A stretch of 64,000 bases of DNA. It comes from Paraburkholderia eburnea. Its GTDB lineage: Bacteria > Pseudomonadota > Gammaproteobacteria > Burkholderiales > Burkholderiaceae. The number at the start of each line of letters is the position of its first letter. The first letter of the stretch is position 1. Where the stretch lies: NCBI RefSeq assembly GCF_002917095.1, contig NZ_PQGA01000002.1, positions 1 through 64,000 of the forward strand, in the 5' to 3' direction. Position numbers and translations under genes: made by a program. This document shows, one piece after another, positions 44,241-53,532 of the stretch. The notes under the pieces were generated by a model, which searched no databases, was not told the origin of the DNA, and saw only the letters and a program-made list of their open reading frames with translations.

Positions 44241-44255
44241 TACCCTGCAGGGGTA
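44241..44255. promoter_or_regulatory. Palindrome between amidase and LuxR genes
   Basis: The perfect 10-bp palindrome CCCTGCAGGG (44243-44252) sits inside the near-symmetric 15-mer TACCCTGCAGGGGTA. It is only about 18 bp before the LuxR-type start and 125 bp from the amidase start. This resembles dyad sites of solo LuxR regulators, and the role is inferred. Confidence 0.5.
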
Positions 44256-44272
44256 CCCTCATCGGAGGAACC

Positions 44273-45124
44273 ATGGAACCCGACTGGCAGGACCGCGCGT
44301 TCCATCATCACATCGCGACCCTGATCGACGCCCTCGACGGCCCCGATTTCTGGACCCGCACGACGCGCGTGATCGAACGCTTCGCCACCTTCGACAACTG
44401 GGTCGCGCTCGTCTTCATACGCGGGCGCGCGCCGCTCGTCTGCGCCGAGTCGCCGATGCCCGACGGCACCGTGGATCTCTTGTTCCGCGCGTATCTGGAG
44501 GGGATGTACCAGCTCGATCCGTTCTATATCAACGCATGCGAAAGACCGCGCGCGGGCCTCGTCACGCTGGCCGAAGTCGCGCCCGATAACTTCCGCATGA
44601 CGGACTACTACCAGCGTTACTTCAAGAGCAACATCATCGGCGACGAAGTGCAGTTCAACGTGCCGTTCGACGCGCAGCGCACGCTGATTTTCTCGCTGGG
44701 TGCAAAGCACCATTACACGGAGCGGGATATTGCGCAGTTCGCGCTGTTCGCGCCGTGGGTGATTGCGCTGATGCGGCAGCGATTGGCCTACGAGTCGCTG
44801 ATCGCGAGCGACGGGGTGGCGGACGTGCCGCAATCGGAAGCCGTGGAGCCGAGCGCCCTTGCCGCGCTGCGCGAAGCGGACAGCGCGGGACGCTTCGAGG
44901 CGGTCACGCAGCAGAACGGACGCACGCCGCTCACGGCGCGCGAAATTGAAGTGGTGCGGCAGAGTTTGTCGGGGTTTTCGACGCGCGCGATCGCCGAACG
45001 GCTCGAAATCTCGTTCGAAACCGTGCGGGCGCATAAAAAGCACATTTACGCGAAGCTCGGCGTCAGTTCGCAATCGGAGCTGTTCGCGCTGTTCTACGAG
45101 CCGCGCGCACGCGAAGGCGTGTGA
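44273..45124 (+). CDS. LuxR-type transcriptional regulator
   Basis: The 283-residue protein ends in a GerE/LuxR helix-turn-helix (LTAREIEVVRQSLSGFSTRA, IAERLEISFETVRAHKKHIY). The N-terminal 190 residues do not show an autoinducer-binding motif I recognise, so this is likely a solo regulator sensing a metabolite. CGGAGGAACC precedes ATG 44273. The frame stays open far upstream to 43157, but that part is antisense to the amidase gene and not coding. It probably controls the divergent amidase and permease genes. Confidence 0.9.
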   Translation: MEPDWQDRAFHHHIATLIDALDGPDFWTRTTRVIERFATFDNWVALVFIRGRAPLVCAESPMPDGTVDLLFRAYLEGMYQLDPFYINACERPRAGLVTLAEVAPDNFRMTDYYQRYFKSNIIGDEVQFNVPFDAQRTLIFSLGAKHHYTERDIAQFALFAPWVIALMRQRLAYESLIASDGVADVPQSEAVEPSALAALREADSAGRFEAVTQQNGRTPLTAREIEVVRQSLSGFSTRAIAERLEISFETVRAHKKHIYAKLGVSSQSELFALFYEPRAREGV

Positions 45125-45151
45125 GCGGCGGCAGCCAGACCTGGAGCTCGA

Positions 45152-45577
45152 TTAGAACTCGACGAGCGCGAAGTCTTCCTTGCCCACGTCGCACAGCGGG
45201 CAGCGCCAGTCTTCGGGCACGTCGGCCCAGCGCGTGCCGGGGGCGAGGCCGTCGTCGGGCGCGCCCGTCGCTTCGTCGTAGACCCAGCCGCAGATCACGC
45301 AGACCCACTGCTTGAAGGCGGTGTCGGCGGCGGCGGTTTGGGCAGTTTCGATTGCGTCAGCAGCGGGCGCATCGGCTTGCGGGGCTTCGCGCGGCGTGTC
45401 GAGCGCGACGACGAGCGGCGCGGACGTGCTCTCGCGCGCGGCGAGCTTCGTCTGCAGCGTGTCGAGCAGCGCGGCGGCTTCTTCGGCAGTGAGGTCGATC
45501 CAGTAGGGATCGCCGGCACCGTCGTTCAGACGCTCGGGGGAGAACTGGATTTCGAGGGCGACGCCTTTCTTGTACAT
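45152..45577 (-). CDS. Rubredoxin with N-terminal extension domain
   Basis: The 141-residue protein ends in a rubredoxin: CVICGWVYDEATG (C93, C96), GLAPGTRWADVPEDW and CPLCDVGKEDF (C126, C129), a complete iron site. The first 60 residues form an unrelated small domain (YKKGVALEIQFSPERLNDG, DLTAEEAAALLDTLQTKLAA), joined by an Ala/Pro linker at about 61-88. It probably works as a one-electron carrier. The partner is unknown and no rubredoxin reductase is adjacent. ATG 45577 lacks a strong ribosome site. Confidence 0.88.
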   Translation of the reverse strand: MYKKGVALEIQFSPERLNDGAGDPYWIDLTAEEAAALLDTLQTKLAARESTSAPLVVALDTPREAPQADAPAADAIETAQTAAADTAFKQWVCVICGWVYDEATGAPDDGLAPGTRWADVPEDWRCPLCDVGKEDFALVEF

Positions 45578-45628
45578 AAGCAAAAAAACAGGTGTTCAGG
45601 CGTCCCGCGCGGCGTGGTGCTCAGACGC

Positions 45629-45760
45629 TCAAACGAAGAGGCGGAGCACCAGCGAGGCCGCGATGCCGCCGAAGGCGATCAGCGCGAGCATTTGCAGCAG
45701 CGAAATGGTCTTGCGCGGCGTGGCGTTCGTGGCGGGGACAGATTGACGGGTCGTATTCAT
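45629..45760 (-). CDS. Small single-helix membrane protein (hypothetical)
   Basis: This 43-residue frame has a polar N-terminus (MNTTRQSVPATNATPRKT) followed by one hydrophobic segment (LLQMLALIAFGGIAASLVLR). It lies 51 bp upstream of the rubredoxin-fusion gene on the same strand. Longer starts up to 45964 give an arginine-rich lead unlike a real protein. The ribosome site is weak, so the gene is plausible rather than certain. Confidence 0.45.
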   Translation of the reverse strand: MNTTRQSVPATNATPRKTISLLQMLALIAFGGIAASLVLRLFV

Positions 45761-46048
45761 GGCGTGCGGCGTCGCGAAAAGCGTGTCGTTGGATCTCGTG
45801 CGCCCGGATTGGCGCGGCCGAGGAGTGTCGCACGATTTCGCACTGGCGGGGGCGCTTCGAGGCTGCCCGCGCGCTCCCGCCGCACCCGGCGATGCCATGG
45901 CGTGCGCCCTGATCGGGCATTGCCGCATGGCGTGCGCCATTATCGCCGCTTTTGCGCAGATCATTGCGCAGCCAGCGGAGATGGATTATTTCGCGAGGGT
46001 TGAGAGCGGCAAAATTCGTGCGCGATCACGCAGGATCCACATGCGCAT

Positions 46049-46606
46049 TTATCCACGCAACCACCGCCGTTCCGCAAACGAAAACACCCAGCACACCGGC
46101 AGCGCGCAAGCCATGCCGATGGCCACCTCCGCCACGCGAAACAGCGCGATGTCCCACACCGGGCCTTGGGTTGGGACCAGCAGCACGATGGTGGTCGTGA
46201 TCGCGCCCAGCCGCGCGGCGGTGCTCACGCTAAGACACCAGCACGCCACGATCACCACGGCCACCGCCGCGAGATAGGCGGGGATATTTTCCGCGCCGAG
46301 CGTCGCCGCCGCGAAACCGACAATGCCGCCCGCGATCGCGCCGATGAACTGGTCGCGCGACTGCGAGAGCGTATCGGCGTAATCGTGCTGCGTGACGGCG
46401 ATGGCCGTGATCGCCGCCCAGAACGCCTGCTCGGTATGCAGCGCGCGGCCGATCGTGTAAGCGAGGCCCGCACCGCAGACGGCGCGCAGCGCCATCAACG
46501 CGCCCTGAGCGACGCGGCTCTTCAGCGGCAGGCGCTTCAGTGCGCCAAGCGCCGCTTGTTGAAGGGACGTGAGATAAGCGTAGAGATTGTCTTGCGGGTC
46601 GTGCAT
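46049..46606 (-). CDS. FUSC family membrane protein (short form)
   Basis: The 185-residue membrane protein has about five to six helices in one FUSC/aromatic-acid-exporter-like domain. Features are GLAYTIGRALHTEQAFWAAI, SQSRDQFIGAIAGGIVGFAA, and QGPVWDIALFRVAEVAIGMA. Full-length family members (over 600 residues) have two such regions and a cytoplasmic domain, so this is a half-size version. Starts at 46606 and 46642 are both possible, and neither has a clear ribosome site. Confidence 0.82.
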   Translation of the reverse strand: MHDPQDNLYAYLTSLQQAALGALKRLPLKSRVAQGALMALRAVCGAGLAYTIGRALHTEQAFWAAITAIAVTQHDYADTLSQSRDQFIGAIAGGIVGFAAATLGAENIPAYLAAVAVVIVACWCLSVSTAARLGAITTTIVLLVPTQGPVWDIALFRVAEVAIGMACALPVCWVFSFAERRWLRG

Positions 46607-46746
46607 GTCGATGTGCTGTCTGAAAACGCGGCCTGAAACCATTGTGAAAGCGAAAGCACGGCGCGGGTATTGCGTCTATCGCATTCAACGCGCGCCGCCA
46701 GGCCGCCAAGCATAGCAAGTCCGTCTGCGAGAACCGACCTCGCGTG

Positions 46747-48108
46747 CTAGCCGCACAACTCCGCAAGACAGGCATCGAAAGCGCCGATCAAACGATCGAC
46801 ATCTGCTTCGCTCGTCTCGGGACACACCAGCATCATGTTGTGGAACGGCGTGATGAGCACACCGCGATTGAGCAGATACAGATGGATGATGTGTTCGAGT
46901 TCGTCGTCCATGGCGGCACGCGCTTCGCTGCCGTTGCGCGGAGGCGTGGCGCAGAACTGGAATTCGCTGCGCGCGCCCACGCGCGTCACGCACCACGGCA
47001 AGGCGTGGCGCGTGATCGTGGCCGTAAGACCGTGAGCGAGGCGTTCGGCGAGCGCGAACATATGCGCGTAGGCGGCCTCGGTCATGACTTCGTCGAGCGT
47101 CGCGCGCATCGCGCTCATCGACAGCGCGTTGGCCGTGAGCGTCGTGCCGATGCCCGAGTGTCCCGGCGGCGCGTCGAGTTTCGCCTTCTGCGCTCGCGCG
47201 GCCAGTTCCGCCGAGAAACCATAGACGGCGCAGGGCACGCCGCCGCCCACCGGTTTGCCGAGCACGAAGAGATCGGGTTCGATGCCGTGCGCGCGAGCAT
47301 AGCCGCGCGGGCCGCTGCTGATGGTGTGCGTCTCGTCGATCAGCAGCAGCGTGCCGTAGCGTTTGATGAGCGCCTGGGCGTCGCGCCAGAAGCCCGCGTC
47401 GGGCAGCACCATGCCGACGTTGGTCATTGCGGGTTCGGCCAGCACGCAGGCGACTTCGCCGTCCGCGAGCGCGTTTTCGAGCGCGGCGAGATCGTTGAAT
47501 TCCACCACGCGCGTGTGCGGCAGCAGATCGTGCACCTGGCCGAGCAGGCTCGCGCGCTGCGTGGCCTCGCCGTCGACGAGGTCGACGAATACGTCGTCCA
47601 CCGTGCCGTGATAGCAGCCGTTGAACACCACGATCTTTTGCCGTCCGGTGGCCGCGCGCGCCCAGCGCAGCGCGAAGCGGTTGGCGTCGCTCGCCGTCAT
47701 GGCGAATTGCCAGTAGGGCAAGCCGAAGCGTTGTGCGAGCGCCGCGCCCACGGCCACGGCGTCCTCGCCCGGCAGCATGGTGGTGAAGCCGCGCTGCGCC
47801 TGGCGCGCGAGCGCTTGCGCGACGGCTTGCGGCGCGTGGCCGAACATCGCGCCCGTATCGCCCAGGCAAAAATCGATGTAGCGATGGCCGTCCACGTCGC
47901 TGAAGGCCGCCCCGCGCGCGCTATCGACATAGAGCGAGAAGGGCGTGGACCAGTCGTTCATCCAGTGCAGCGGCACGCCGAACAGCAGATGCTGCGCGGC
48001 CTGCGCGGAAAGCGCCTGCGATTTGGGGCGCGCGGCGACGAAGGCGGCGCGCTCGCGTGCCAGGATGCGCTGCGCGCGCTCCCGGTTCACGCCTTGACGG
48101 TCTTGCAT
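46747..48108 (-). CDS. Class III aminotransferase (glutamate-1-semialdehyde-mutase-like)
   Basis: This 453-residue PLP enzyme has FCLGDTGAMFGHAPQAV near residue 81, FNGCYHGTVDDVFV near 165, the PLP-aspartate segment LLLIDETHTISSGPRGYA near 252 and the lysine in VLGKPVGGGVPCAVYGF (about K285). GGAGGAACCGCCC precedes ATG 48108, and a longer frame to 48273 is rejected. It is similar in layout to HemL, but its position alone in a non-haem context suggests another amino donor substrate. No neighbour points to a pathway. Confidence 0.88.
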   Translation of the reverse strand: MQDRQGVNRERAQRILARERAAFVAARPKSQALSAQAAQHLLFGVPLHWMNDWSTPFSLYVDSARGAAFSDVDGHRYIDFCLGDTGAMFGHAPQAVAQALARQAQRGFTTMLPGEDAVAVGAALAQRFGLPYWQFAMTASDANRFALRWARAATGRQKIVVFNGCYHGTVDDVFVDLVDGEATQRASLLGQVHDLLPHTRVVEFNDLAALENALADGEVACVLAEPAMTNVGMVLPDAGFWRDAQALIKRYGTLLLIDETHTISSGPRGYARAHGIEPDLFVLGKPVGGGVPCAVYGFSAELAARAQKAKLDAPPGHSGIGTTLTANALSMSAMRATLDEVMTEAAYAHMFALAERLAHGLTATITRHALPWCVTRVGARSEFQFCATPPRNGSEARAAMDDELEHIIHLYLLNRGVLITPFHNMMLVCPETSEADVDRLIGAFDACLAELCG

Positions 48109-48211
48109 GGGCGGTTCCTCCTGGTTTGAGTCGTCAGATCGTCGCACGCACATGCATCGGAAGTAAATTCGGGCAAATGGCCTATGCCATTCGGCCGAGT
48201 CCACAAAAGCA

Positions 48212-48247
48212 GAAAGGCGCGATACCTTCACGGTCATCGCGCCTTTC
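48212..48247 (-). terminator. Hairpin between doxX and the aminotransferase gene
   Basis: The perfect 12-bp arms GAAAGGCGCGAT / ATCGCGCCTTTC surround a 12-nt loop. In the leftward direction a T-rich TGCTTTTG follows. It lies 33 bp after the doxX stop and would separate it from the aminotransferase gene. Confidence 0.7.
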
Positions 48248-48280
48248 GCCTTCACGCCCATGCAGGACGTCACATACCGC

Positions 48281-48694
48281 TTACTTCCTGTCGATCGAGA
48301 ACTTCCCCGGACCCGTCACGGCAAGGGCGAGCAGGCCACCCGCGATGCTGACGTTCTTGTAGAAGTTGATCATGTTGGCCATCTGGTCCGCGCCGGTCAT
48401 GTTCCAGAAGTGATGGCCGATGATCGCGGTGCCGATGGTGTAGAGCGCCAGCAGCACGGCGAGCGGACGCGTATAGAAACCCACGACGATCAGGATGCCG
48501 ACCACGAATTCCATCACGACCGCGATGACCGCCGAGATCATCGGCGCGGGTGCGCCCACGTGCGCCATGTAATCGACGGTGCCCGAAAAGCCGGTGATCT
48601 TGGACCAGCCGAACAGCACGAACAGGGCGGCCAGCAGGATACGCGAGACCAGCAGAACGACGTCGTTGTTTTGGCCAAAGAGGTTATAGCGCAT
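48281..48694 (-). CDS. DoxX family membrane protein
   Basis: The 137-residue protein has about four helices. The conserved start is LVSRILLAALFVLFGWSKIT, then DYMAHVGAP, EFVVGILIVVGFYTRPLA, and a C-terminal NFYKNVSIAGGLLALAVTGP. DoxX-like proteins such as YphA/YqjF are membrane proteins often linked to redox stress, and the function is unclear. It follows the pirin gene by 108 bp on the same strand, so the two may be co-expressed. Confidence 0.9.
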   Translation of the reverse strand: MRYNLFGQNNDVVLLVSRILLAALFVLFGWSKITGFSGTVDYMAHVGAPAPMISAVIAVVMEFVVGILIVVGFYTRPLAVLLALYTIGTAIIGHHFWNMTGADQMANMINFYKNVSIAGGLLALAVTGPGKFSIDRK

Positions 48695-48802
48695 GTTGTT
48701 TCTCCGAAATTTGTCGGCAATGGGTTGCCGTTGCAGTTTTTTAAACAGTTGCAGCGATGGGATGTCCCGTTTGCCGGACGGCGGGCGTCCGGCAAGTCGG
48801 CT

Positions 48803-49528
48803 TTACGACCAGAGTTCCGACACTTCGATATTACGCAGATCGAACACCAATACTTCGGCATCGTGTCCGTCCGTGAAGCTCAACTCGCGTTCCGAGCGGA
48901 TCCGCGCGCCGTCGCCTTCGCCCAGTTCGACGCCGTTCAACGTCACGCTGCCGCGCGCCACATGCACATAGGCGAAGCGGTCCGCGCCGATCTCGACCTT
49001 TGCGCTCTCGGCGCCGTCGAAGCGGCCGGCATAGACCCGCGCGTCCTGGCGCAGCAACAGCGAATCGTCAGCGCCGTCCGGCGAGAGGATCAGGCGCAGC
49101 TTGCCGCGCTTGTCCGCATCCGCGATGTTCTTCTGCTGATAGCGCGGCTGCGCGCCCTTCACGTTCGGCGCAATCCATATCTGCAGGAAGTGCACCCCTT
49201 CGTCCGCCGAATGGTTGAACTCGCTGTGCGCCACACCCGTGCCGGCGCTCATCAACTGCACGTCGCCAGGGACGATCACCGAGCCGGTGCCCATCGAATC
49301 CTTGTGCTCAAGCGCCCCTTCCAGCACATACGAGAAGATTTCCATGTCGCGGTGCGGGTGCTTGCCGAAGCCGCGCGCCGGGGCGACGCGGTCATCGTTG
49401 ATCACGAGCAGGTCCGAGAAACCAATCTGCTTCGGGTCGTAGTAGTTCGCGAAAGAGAACGTGTGACGCGAGCTGAGCCAGCCATGCTCACCGCGGCCGC
49501 GTTGGTCTGCCTTGCGAAGTTCGATCAT
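48803..49528 (-). CDS. Pirin family protein (quercetinase-like cupin)
   Basis: The 241-residue bicupin starts MIELRKADQRGRGEHGWLSS and carries the metal-binding pirin motif FGKHPHRDMEIFSYVLEG near residue 54. The second conserved block is LMSAGTGVAHSEFNHS. GGAGAGAAAAA precedes ATG 49528. The same frame stays open to 50506, but that part lies opposite the LysR gene. Bacterial pirins include quercetin dioxygenases and redox sensors. The divergent LysR gene is the likely regulator. Confidence 0.92.
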   Translation of the reverse strand: MIELRKADQRGRGEHGWLSSRHTFSFANYYDPKQIGFSDLLVINDDRVAPARGFGKHPHRDMEIFSYVLEGALEHKDSMGTGSVIVPGDVQLMSAGTGVAHSEFNHSADEGVHFLQIWIAPNVKGAQPRYQQKNIADADKRGKLRLILSPDGADDSLLLRQDARVYAGRFDGAESAKVEIGADRFAYVHVARGSVTLNGVELGEGDGARIRSERELSFTDGHDAEVLVFDLRNIEVSELWS

Positions 49529-49654
49529 TTTTTCTCTCCGGTCGAATCGTATTGATTCGGTTGTCAGTTGCGATGGAGAGAAGTTTAGGTCAACCAGACC
49601 GATATGGATGGACGTAAAATACGACTCACTGTCACTGTATGGTAGACAATAAAC

Positions 49655-50563
49655 ATGCAACTCGACGACATGCGGATCTTCGTCAACGCCGTGGATGCGG
49701 GCAATTTCACGGCTGCGGCGCACCGGTTGCGGCTTTCGAAGCAGTTCGTGAGCCGCCGCGTGGCCGCGCTCGAAGCCGATCTGGGCGCGCGTCTGCTGGT
49801 GCGCAACACGCGCAAGCTCGCCGTGACGGATCTGGGGCAGGAGTTCTATGAGCGCGCGAAACGCATCCTTGGCGACGTGGCCGAGGCCGAGCGGGCGATG
49901 TCGGACCGCCGCTCCGAGCCGCACGGCCTGCTGAAAGTGAGCGCGCCGATGTCGTTTGGGATGGCGCGTCTCTCGCCGCTCGTCGCCGAATTCCTGCGCG
50001 AGCATTCCGATGTGCGCTTCGACATGGATCTGAGCGACCGCACGGTCGATGTGATCGGCGAAGGTTTCGATATGGCGTTGCGCATCGGGCGGCTGGCGGA
50101 TTCGACGCTGGTTGCGCAAAAGCTCATCGACGTGCGCATGATTGCCTGCTGCAGTCCCGGCTACCGGCGCCGCCGTCGCGCGCCCGACACGCCCGCCGAT
50201 CTCGCGCAGCACGCCTGCCTGCCCTACGGACAGCAGGGCCGCGCGCCGTGGGAATTCATCATCGACGGGGTGAGAACGCCGTTCGAAGTGCACGGGCCGC
50301 TGCGCGCCAACAACGGCGAGGTGATCCGCGACGCTGCTATTGCGGGCCTTGGCATTTGCTATCTGCCGGACTTCATCGTGGCGGGTTCGGTCGATGCGGG
50401 ACTGCTCGTCGAGGTCCTGGAGGACTTCATGCCGCCGCCCAACGCGTTGCATGCGCTGTATCCGCAGCATCGTGAAGTTTCCGTGACGATCCGCGCATTG
50501 ACGCAATTCCTGCGCGAGCGGCTGGCGGCACGCGCGGCAACGGCGCGTGGCGGGGCGCTTTGA
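49655..50563 (+). CDS. LysR family transcriptional regulator
   Basis: This 302-residue regulator has the LysR helix-turn-helix (MRIFVNAVDAGNFTAAAHRL, LSKQFVSRRVAALEADLG) and a periplasmic-binding-like effector domain (LKVSAPMSFGMARLSPLVAE, then AALRANNGEVIRDAAIAGLG-type sequence near 225). It is divergent from the pirin-doxX genes with a 126-bp spacer and probably controls them. The effector is unknown. Confidence 0.93.
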   Translation: MQLDDMRIFVNAVDAGNFTAAAHRLRLSKQFVSRRVAALEADLGARLLVRNTRKLAVTDLGQEFYERAKRILGDVAEAERAMSDRRSEPHGLLKVSAPMSFGMARLSPLVAEFLREHSDVRFDMDLSDRTVDVIGEGFDMALRIGRLADSTLVAQKLIDVRMIACCSPGYRRRRRAPDTPADLAQHACLPYGQQGRAPWEFIIDGVRTPFEVHGPLRANNGEVIRDAAIAGLGICYLPDFIVAGSVDAGLLVEVLEDFMPPPNALHALYPQHREVSVTIRALTQFLRERLAARAATARGGAL

Positions 50564-50901
50564 CGCGGACTACGCGCGCGCCATTGAGGAATGGCGGCCG
50601 CGCCCGCATCTGGTAAAGGTTGCGGCGATTTTATGTAGCGTCAGGCCCGTGGAACCTCGTGCGGTTCCGGACGATCACAGCCGTTGCATGTCCTGGCCGA
50701 CGGCGCGCACGCACCCCGCTTGCACCCCGATGGCGCATGAAAGCGCGACATGAAGCGCCGGGGCATGAGGTTCAATGTCGCAGTTTCGTTGTATGCTCAC
50801 CGCCCCGAGGGTTGTTCGGGCCGTTCGAAGCGAACGGCAGCGGGCGCGGAACCCCGTGCTGGCGGCCCTGTAAGGCCGATTAAGGGCTTTCATCAGGTCC
50901 G
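50564..50901. other. Gene-free stretch upstream of the ahpC promoter
   Basis: I find no gene here. A 7-bp hairpin CCGTTCG / CGAACGG (50821-50837) and a GC-rich segment follow the LysR gene and may end its transcript, without a clear T-tract. Small frames in this stretch have no coding signs. Confidence 0.4.
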
Positions 50902-50967
50902 ATAGGCATGGTTTATTCCTGCGATCAAAGCAACCAATTTTTCAAATGGGCGTAGTTCCCGTAATCT
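50902..50967 (+). promoter_or_regulatory. OxyR-like site and ahpC promoter
   Basis: Four tetramers spaced by 7 nt (ATAG 50902, TTAT 50913, ATCA 50924, CAAT 50935) follow the OxyR pattern ATAG-N7-CTAT-N7-ATAG-N7-CTAT with partial matches. Immediately downstream are a -35 TTTTCA (50939-50944) and a -10 TAATCT (50962-50967) at 17 bp. A site abutting the -35 is the usual arrangement for OxyR activation. Confidence 0.6.
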
Positions 50968-51007
50968 TCGTCCATACCTTTTCCAACCCAGAGCGAGGAA
51001 ACACCGC

Positions 51008-51571
51008 ATGTCTCTCATCAACACGCAAGTCAAGCCGTTCAAGGCAACCGCATACCACAACGGTAAGTTCGTTCCGGTCTCGGAAGAAAACCTGAAGGGC
51101 AAGTGGTCGGTCGTCGTGTTCTACCCGGCTGACTTCACGTTCGTGTGCCCGACCGAACTCGGCGACCTGGCTGACCAGTACGCAGAATTCCAGAAGCTTG
51201 GCGTTGAGATCTACGGTGTGTCGACCGACACGCACTTCACGCACAAGGCATGGCACGACACGTCGGACACGATCGCCAAGATCCAGTACCCGCTGGTTGG
51301 CGACCCGACGGGCGCAATCACGCGCAACTTCGACGTCATGATCGAAGAAGAAGGTCTGGCACTGCGCGGCACGTTCGTGATCAACCCGGAAGGCGAGATC
51401 AAGCTGTGCGAAATCCACGACAACGGCATCGGCCGTGACGCAAAGGAACTGCTGCGCAAGGTTCAGGCAGCTCAGTACGTCGCATCGCACCCGGGTGAAG
51501 TTTGCCCCGCCAAGTGGACGCCGGGCGCAGAAACGCTCAAGCCGTCGCTCGACCTCGTCGGCAAGATCTAA
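51008..51571 (+). CDS. ahpC: Alkyl hydroperoxide reductase, peroxiredoxin subunit
   Basis: The 187-residue typical 2-Cys peroxiredoxin reduces H2O2 and organic peroxides in the cytoplasm. The peroxidatic cysteine is in [20 protein letters not shown] (C47) and the resolving cysteine in [10 protein letters not shown] (C166). It is the AhpC1/E. coli-type form, paired with AhpF encoded 209 bp downstream. Codon use looks highly biased, as for an abundant protein. An OxyR-like site precedes it. Confidence 0.97.
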   Translation: MSLINTQVKPFKATAYHNGKFVPVSEENLKGKWSVVVFYPADFTFVCPTELGDLADQYAEFQKLGVEIYGVSTDTHFTHKAWHDTSDTIAKIQYPLVGDPTGAITRNFDVMIEEEGLALRGTFVINPEGEIKLCEIHDNGIGRDAKELLRKVQAAQYVASHPGEVCPAKWTPGAETLKPSLDLVGKI

Positions 51572-51780
51572 GCGTTGTTGGGCCGATGCGGTCGCACTAA
51601 CCGCCGCATGGGTCATGTAGCGCTGAAGTCTCACTAGCTGTATCTCCGGGCCGCACCCACGCGGCCGTGGCCCGGATCCCCTGTTCGCCAGAAACGCCAA
51701 AAGCGTAGCGGCGAAAATGCCAGGCAATACTGAGCAATAACCCAAGAATTCCCCCGCTTCTTCTCCAGCCGGAAAACGCC

Positions 51781-53382
51781 ATGCTCGACGCAAATCTCAA
51801 GACCCAACTGAAAAGCTACCTCGAAAAAGTCACGCAGTCGATTGAGATCACTGCGTTCCTGAATGACGGCGAGAAGTCGCAGGAACTGCAGCAACTGCTG
51901 CAGGACATCGCATCGCTTTCGGATCGCATCCGTTACGAAGAACGCCGTGGCGCCGCTGCTGGCGACGCGCGTACCCCTTCGTTCGAGATCAAGCGTGCGA
52001 ATTCGGACGTGAAGGTCACGTTCGCCGGTATCCCGATGGGCCACGAATTCACGTCGCTCGTGCTGGCTCTCCTCCAGGTGGGCGGCCACCCGGTCAAGCT
52101 CGAGGACGAAACGGTCGAGCAGGTGAAGTCGCTCGACGGCGTGTTCTCGTTCGAAGTCTATATGTCGCTGTCGTGCCAGAACTGCCCGGAAGTCGTGCAG
52201 TCGATCAACGCGATGGCGTCGCTCAACCCGAACGTGCAGATCGTCACGATCGACGGCGCGCTGTTCCAGGATGAAGTCGAGAAGCGCCAGATCATGGCCG
52301 TGCCGACCATCTACCTGAACGGCGAAGTGTTCGGCCAGGGCCGCATGGGCGTGGAAGAAATTCTCGCCAAACTCGACACGGGCGCTTCGGCGCGCGCTGC
52401 CGAAAAGCTGAATCAGAAGGACATTTTCGACATGCTCATCGTCGGCGGCGGTCCCGCTGGCGCCGCGGCTGCGATCTACGCGGCGCGCAAGGGCATCAGG
52501 ACGGGCGTGCTGGCCGAGCGTTTCGGCGGCCAGGTGCTCGACACGATGGCGATTGAAAACTTCGTCTCGGTCACGGAAACAGAAGGGCCGAAGTTCGCGG
52601 CGGCGCTCGAACAGCACGTGCGCGCCTACGACGTGGACATCATGAACCTGCAACGCGCGGATGCCGTGGTGCCGACGGGCAAGGGCTTCGAAGTGCGCAC
52701 GCAAAGCGGCGCGACGCTGCGCGCGAAGAGCGTGGTGCTGGCCACCGGCGCGCGCTGGCGCAATGTCGATGTGCCGGGCGAGCAGGAGTACAAGAACAAG
52801 GGTGTGGCGTACTGCCCGCACTGCGACGGCCCGCTCTTCAAGGGCAAGCGCGTGGCGGTGATCGGCGGCGGCAACTCGGGCGTCGAAGCGGCGATCGATC
52901 TCGCCGGTATCGTGAGCCACGTCACGCTGCTTGAATTCGGCGCGCAACTGCGTGCGGACGAAGTCTTGCAACGCAAGCTGCGCAGCCTGCCGAATGTCAC
53001 GGTGCACGTGAATGCGCAGACCACGGAAATTGCCGGCGACGGCCAGAAGGTCACGGGTCTCGCGTTCCTCGAACGCACTTCGGGCGAAAGGCGTCACGTC
53101 GAACTCGAAGGCGTGTTCGTGCAGATCGGTCTCGTGCCGAACACCGAATTCCTGAAGGGCACGGTGGCGCTGTCGAAGCACGGCGAGATCGAGGTGGACG
53201 CGAAGGGCCAGACGTCGGTGCCGGGTCTGTTCGCCGCCGGCGACGTGACGACCGTGCCGTTCAAGCAGATCGTGATCGCCGTGGGCGAAGGCGCGAAGGC
53301 CTCGCTGGCTGCGTTCGATTACCTGATCCGCTCGTCGGTCGACGAGGAAGAGGATGCCAAGGCGGCTGCCGCCGTCGCATAA
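51781..53382 (+). CDS. ahpF: Alkyl hydroperoxide reductase, flavoprotein subunit
   Basis: This 533-residue NADH-dependent reductase recycles AhpC. The N-terminal thioredoxin-like domain has CQNCPEVV (C132, C135). The FAD motif is [20 protein letters not shown] near 219, the redox pair is [10 protein letters not shown] (C345, C348) and the NAD motif is [20 protein letters not shown]. The C-terminus [20 protein letters not shown] closes the FAD site. All catalytic cysteines match E. coli AhpF numbering. An intrinsic terminator follows at 53410. Confidence 0.97.
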   Translation: MLDANLKTQLKSYLEKVTQSIEITAFLNDGEKSQELQQLLQDIASLSDRIRYEERRGAAAGDARTPSFEIKRANSDVKVTFAGIPMGHEFTSLVLALLQVGGHPVKLEDETVEQVKSLDGVFSFEVYMSLSCQNCPEVVQSINAMASLNPNVQIVTIDGALFQDEVEKRQIMAVPTIYLNGEVFGQGRMGVEEILAKLDTGASARAAEKLNQKDIFDMLIVGGGPAGAAAAIYAARKGIRTGVLAERFGGQVLDTMAIENFVSVTETEGPKFAAALEQHVRAYDVDIMNLQRADAVVPTGKGFEVRTQSGATLRAKSVVLATGARWRNVDVPGEQEYKNKGVAYCPHCDGPLFKGKRVAVIGGGNSGVEAAIDLAGIVSHVTLLEFGAQLRADEVLQRKLRSLPNVTVHVNAQTTEIAGDGQKVTGLAFLERTSGERRHVELEGVFVQIGLVPNTEFLKGTVALSKHGEIEVDAKGQTSVPGLFAAGDVTTVPFKQIVIAVGEGAKASLAAFDYLIRSSVDEEEDAKAAAAVA

Positions 53383-53409
53383 GTTTTTGCCGCGGGATGC
53401 CCTATGCGG

Positions 53410-53437
53410 ACGCCGGCCAGTGGTCGGCGTTTTTTTT
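53410..53437 (+). terminator. ahpF terminator
   Basis: The near-perfect 10-bp stem ACGCCGGCCA / TGGTCGGCGT (one G-T wobble) is followed by a run of eight T. It lies 27 bp after the ahpF stop. Confidence 0.88.
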
Positions 53438-53532
53438 CGCGTGGTTTTTCGTGTAGTTTTTGTGCGGAGATTGCGGGCGCGCCACACTTCACGCTACGGC
53501 GCGTGACCGGGAGGACGATCGGCGCGGGCGGC

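Noticed and set aside
43157..45124. A 655-residue protein ending in the LuxR domain
   Set aside because: The first 372 codons are antisense to the amidase gene, and a strong ribosome site marks the start at 44273.
48803..50506. A 567-residue pirin fusion
   Set aside because: The extension lies opposite the LysR gene, and a good ribosome site supports the start at 49528.
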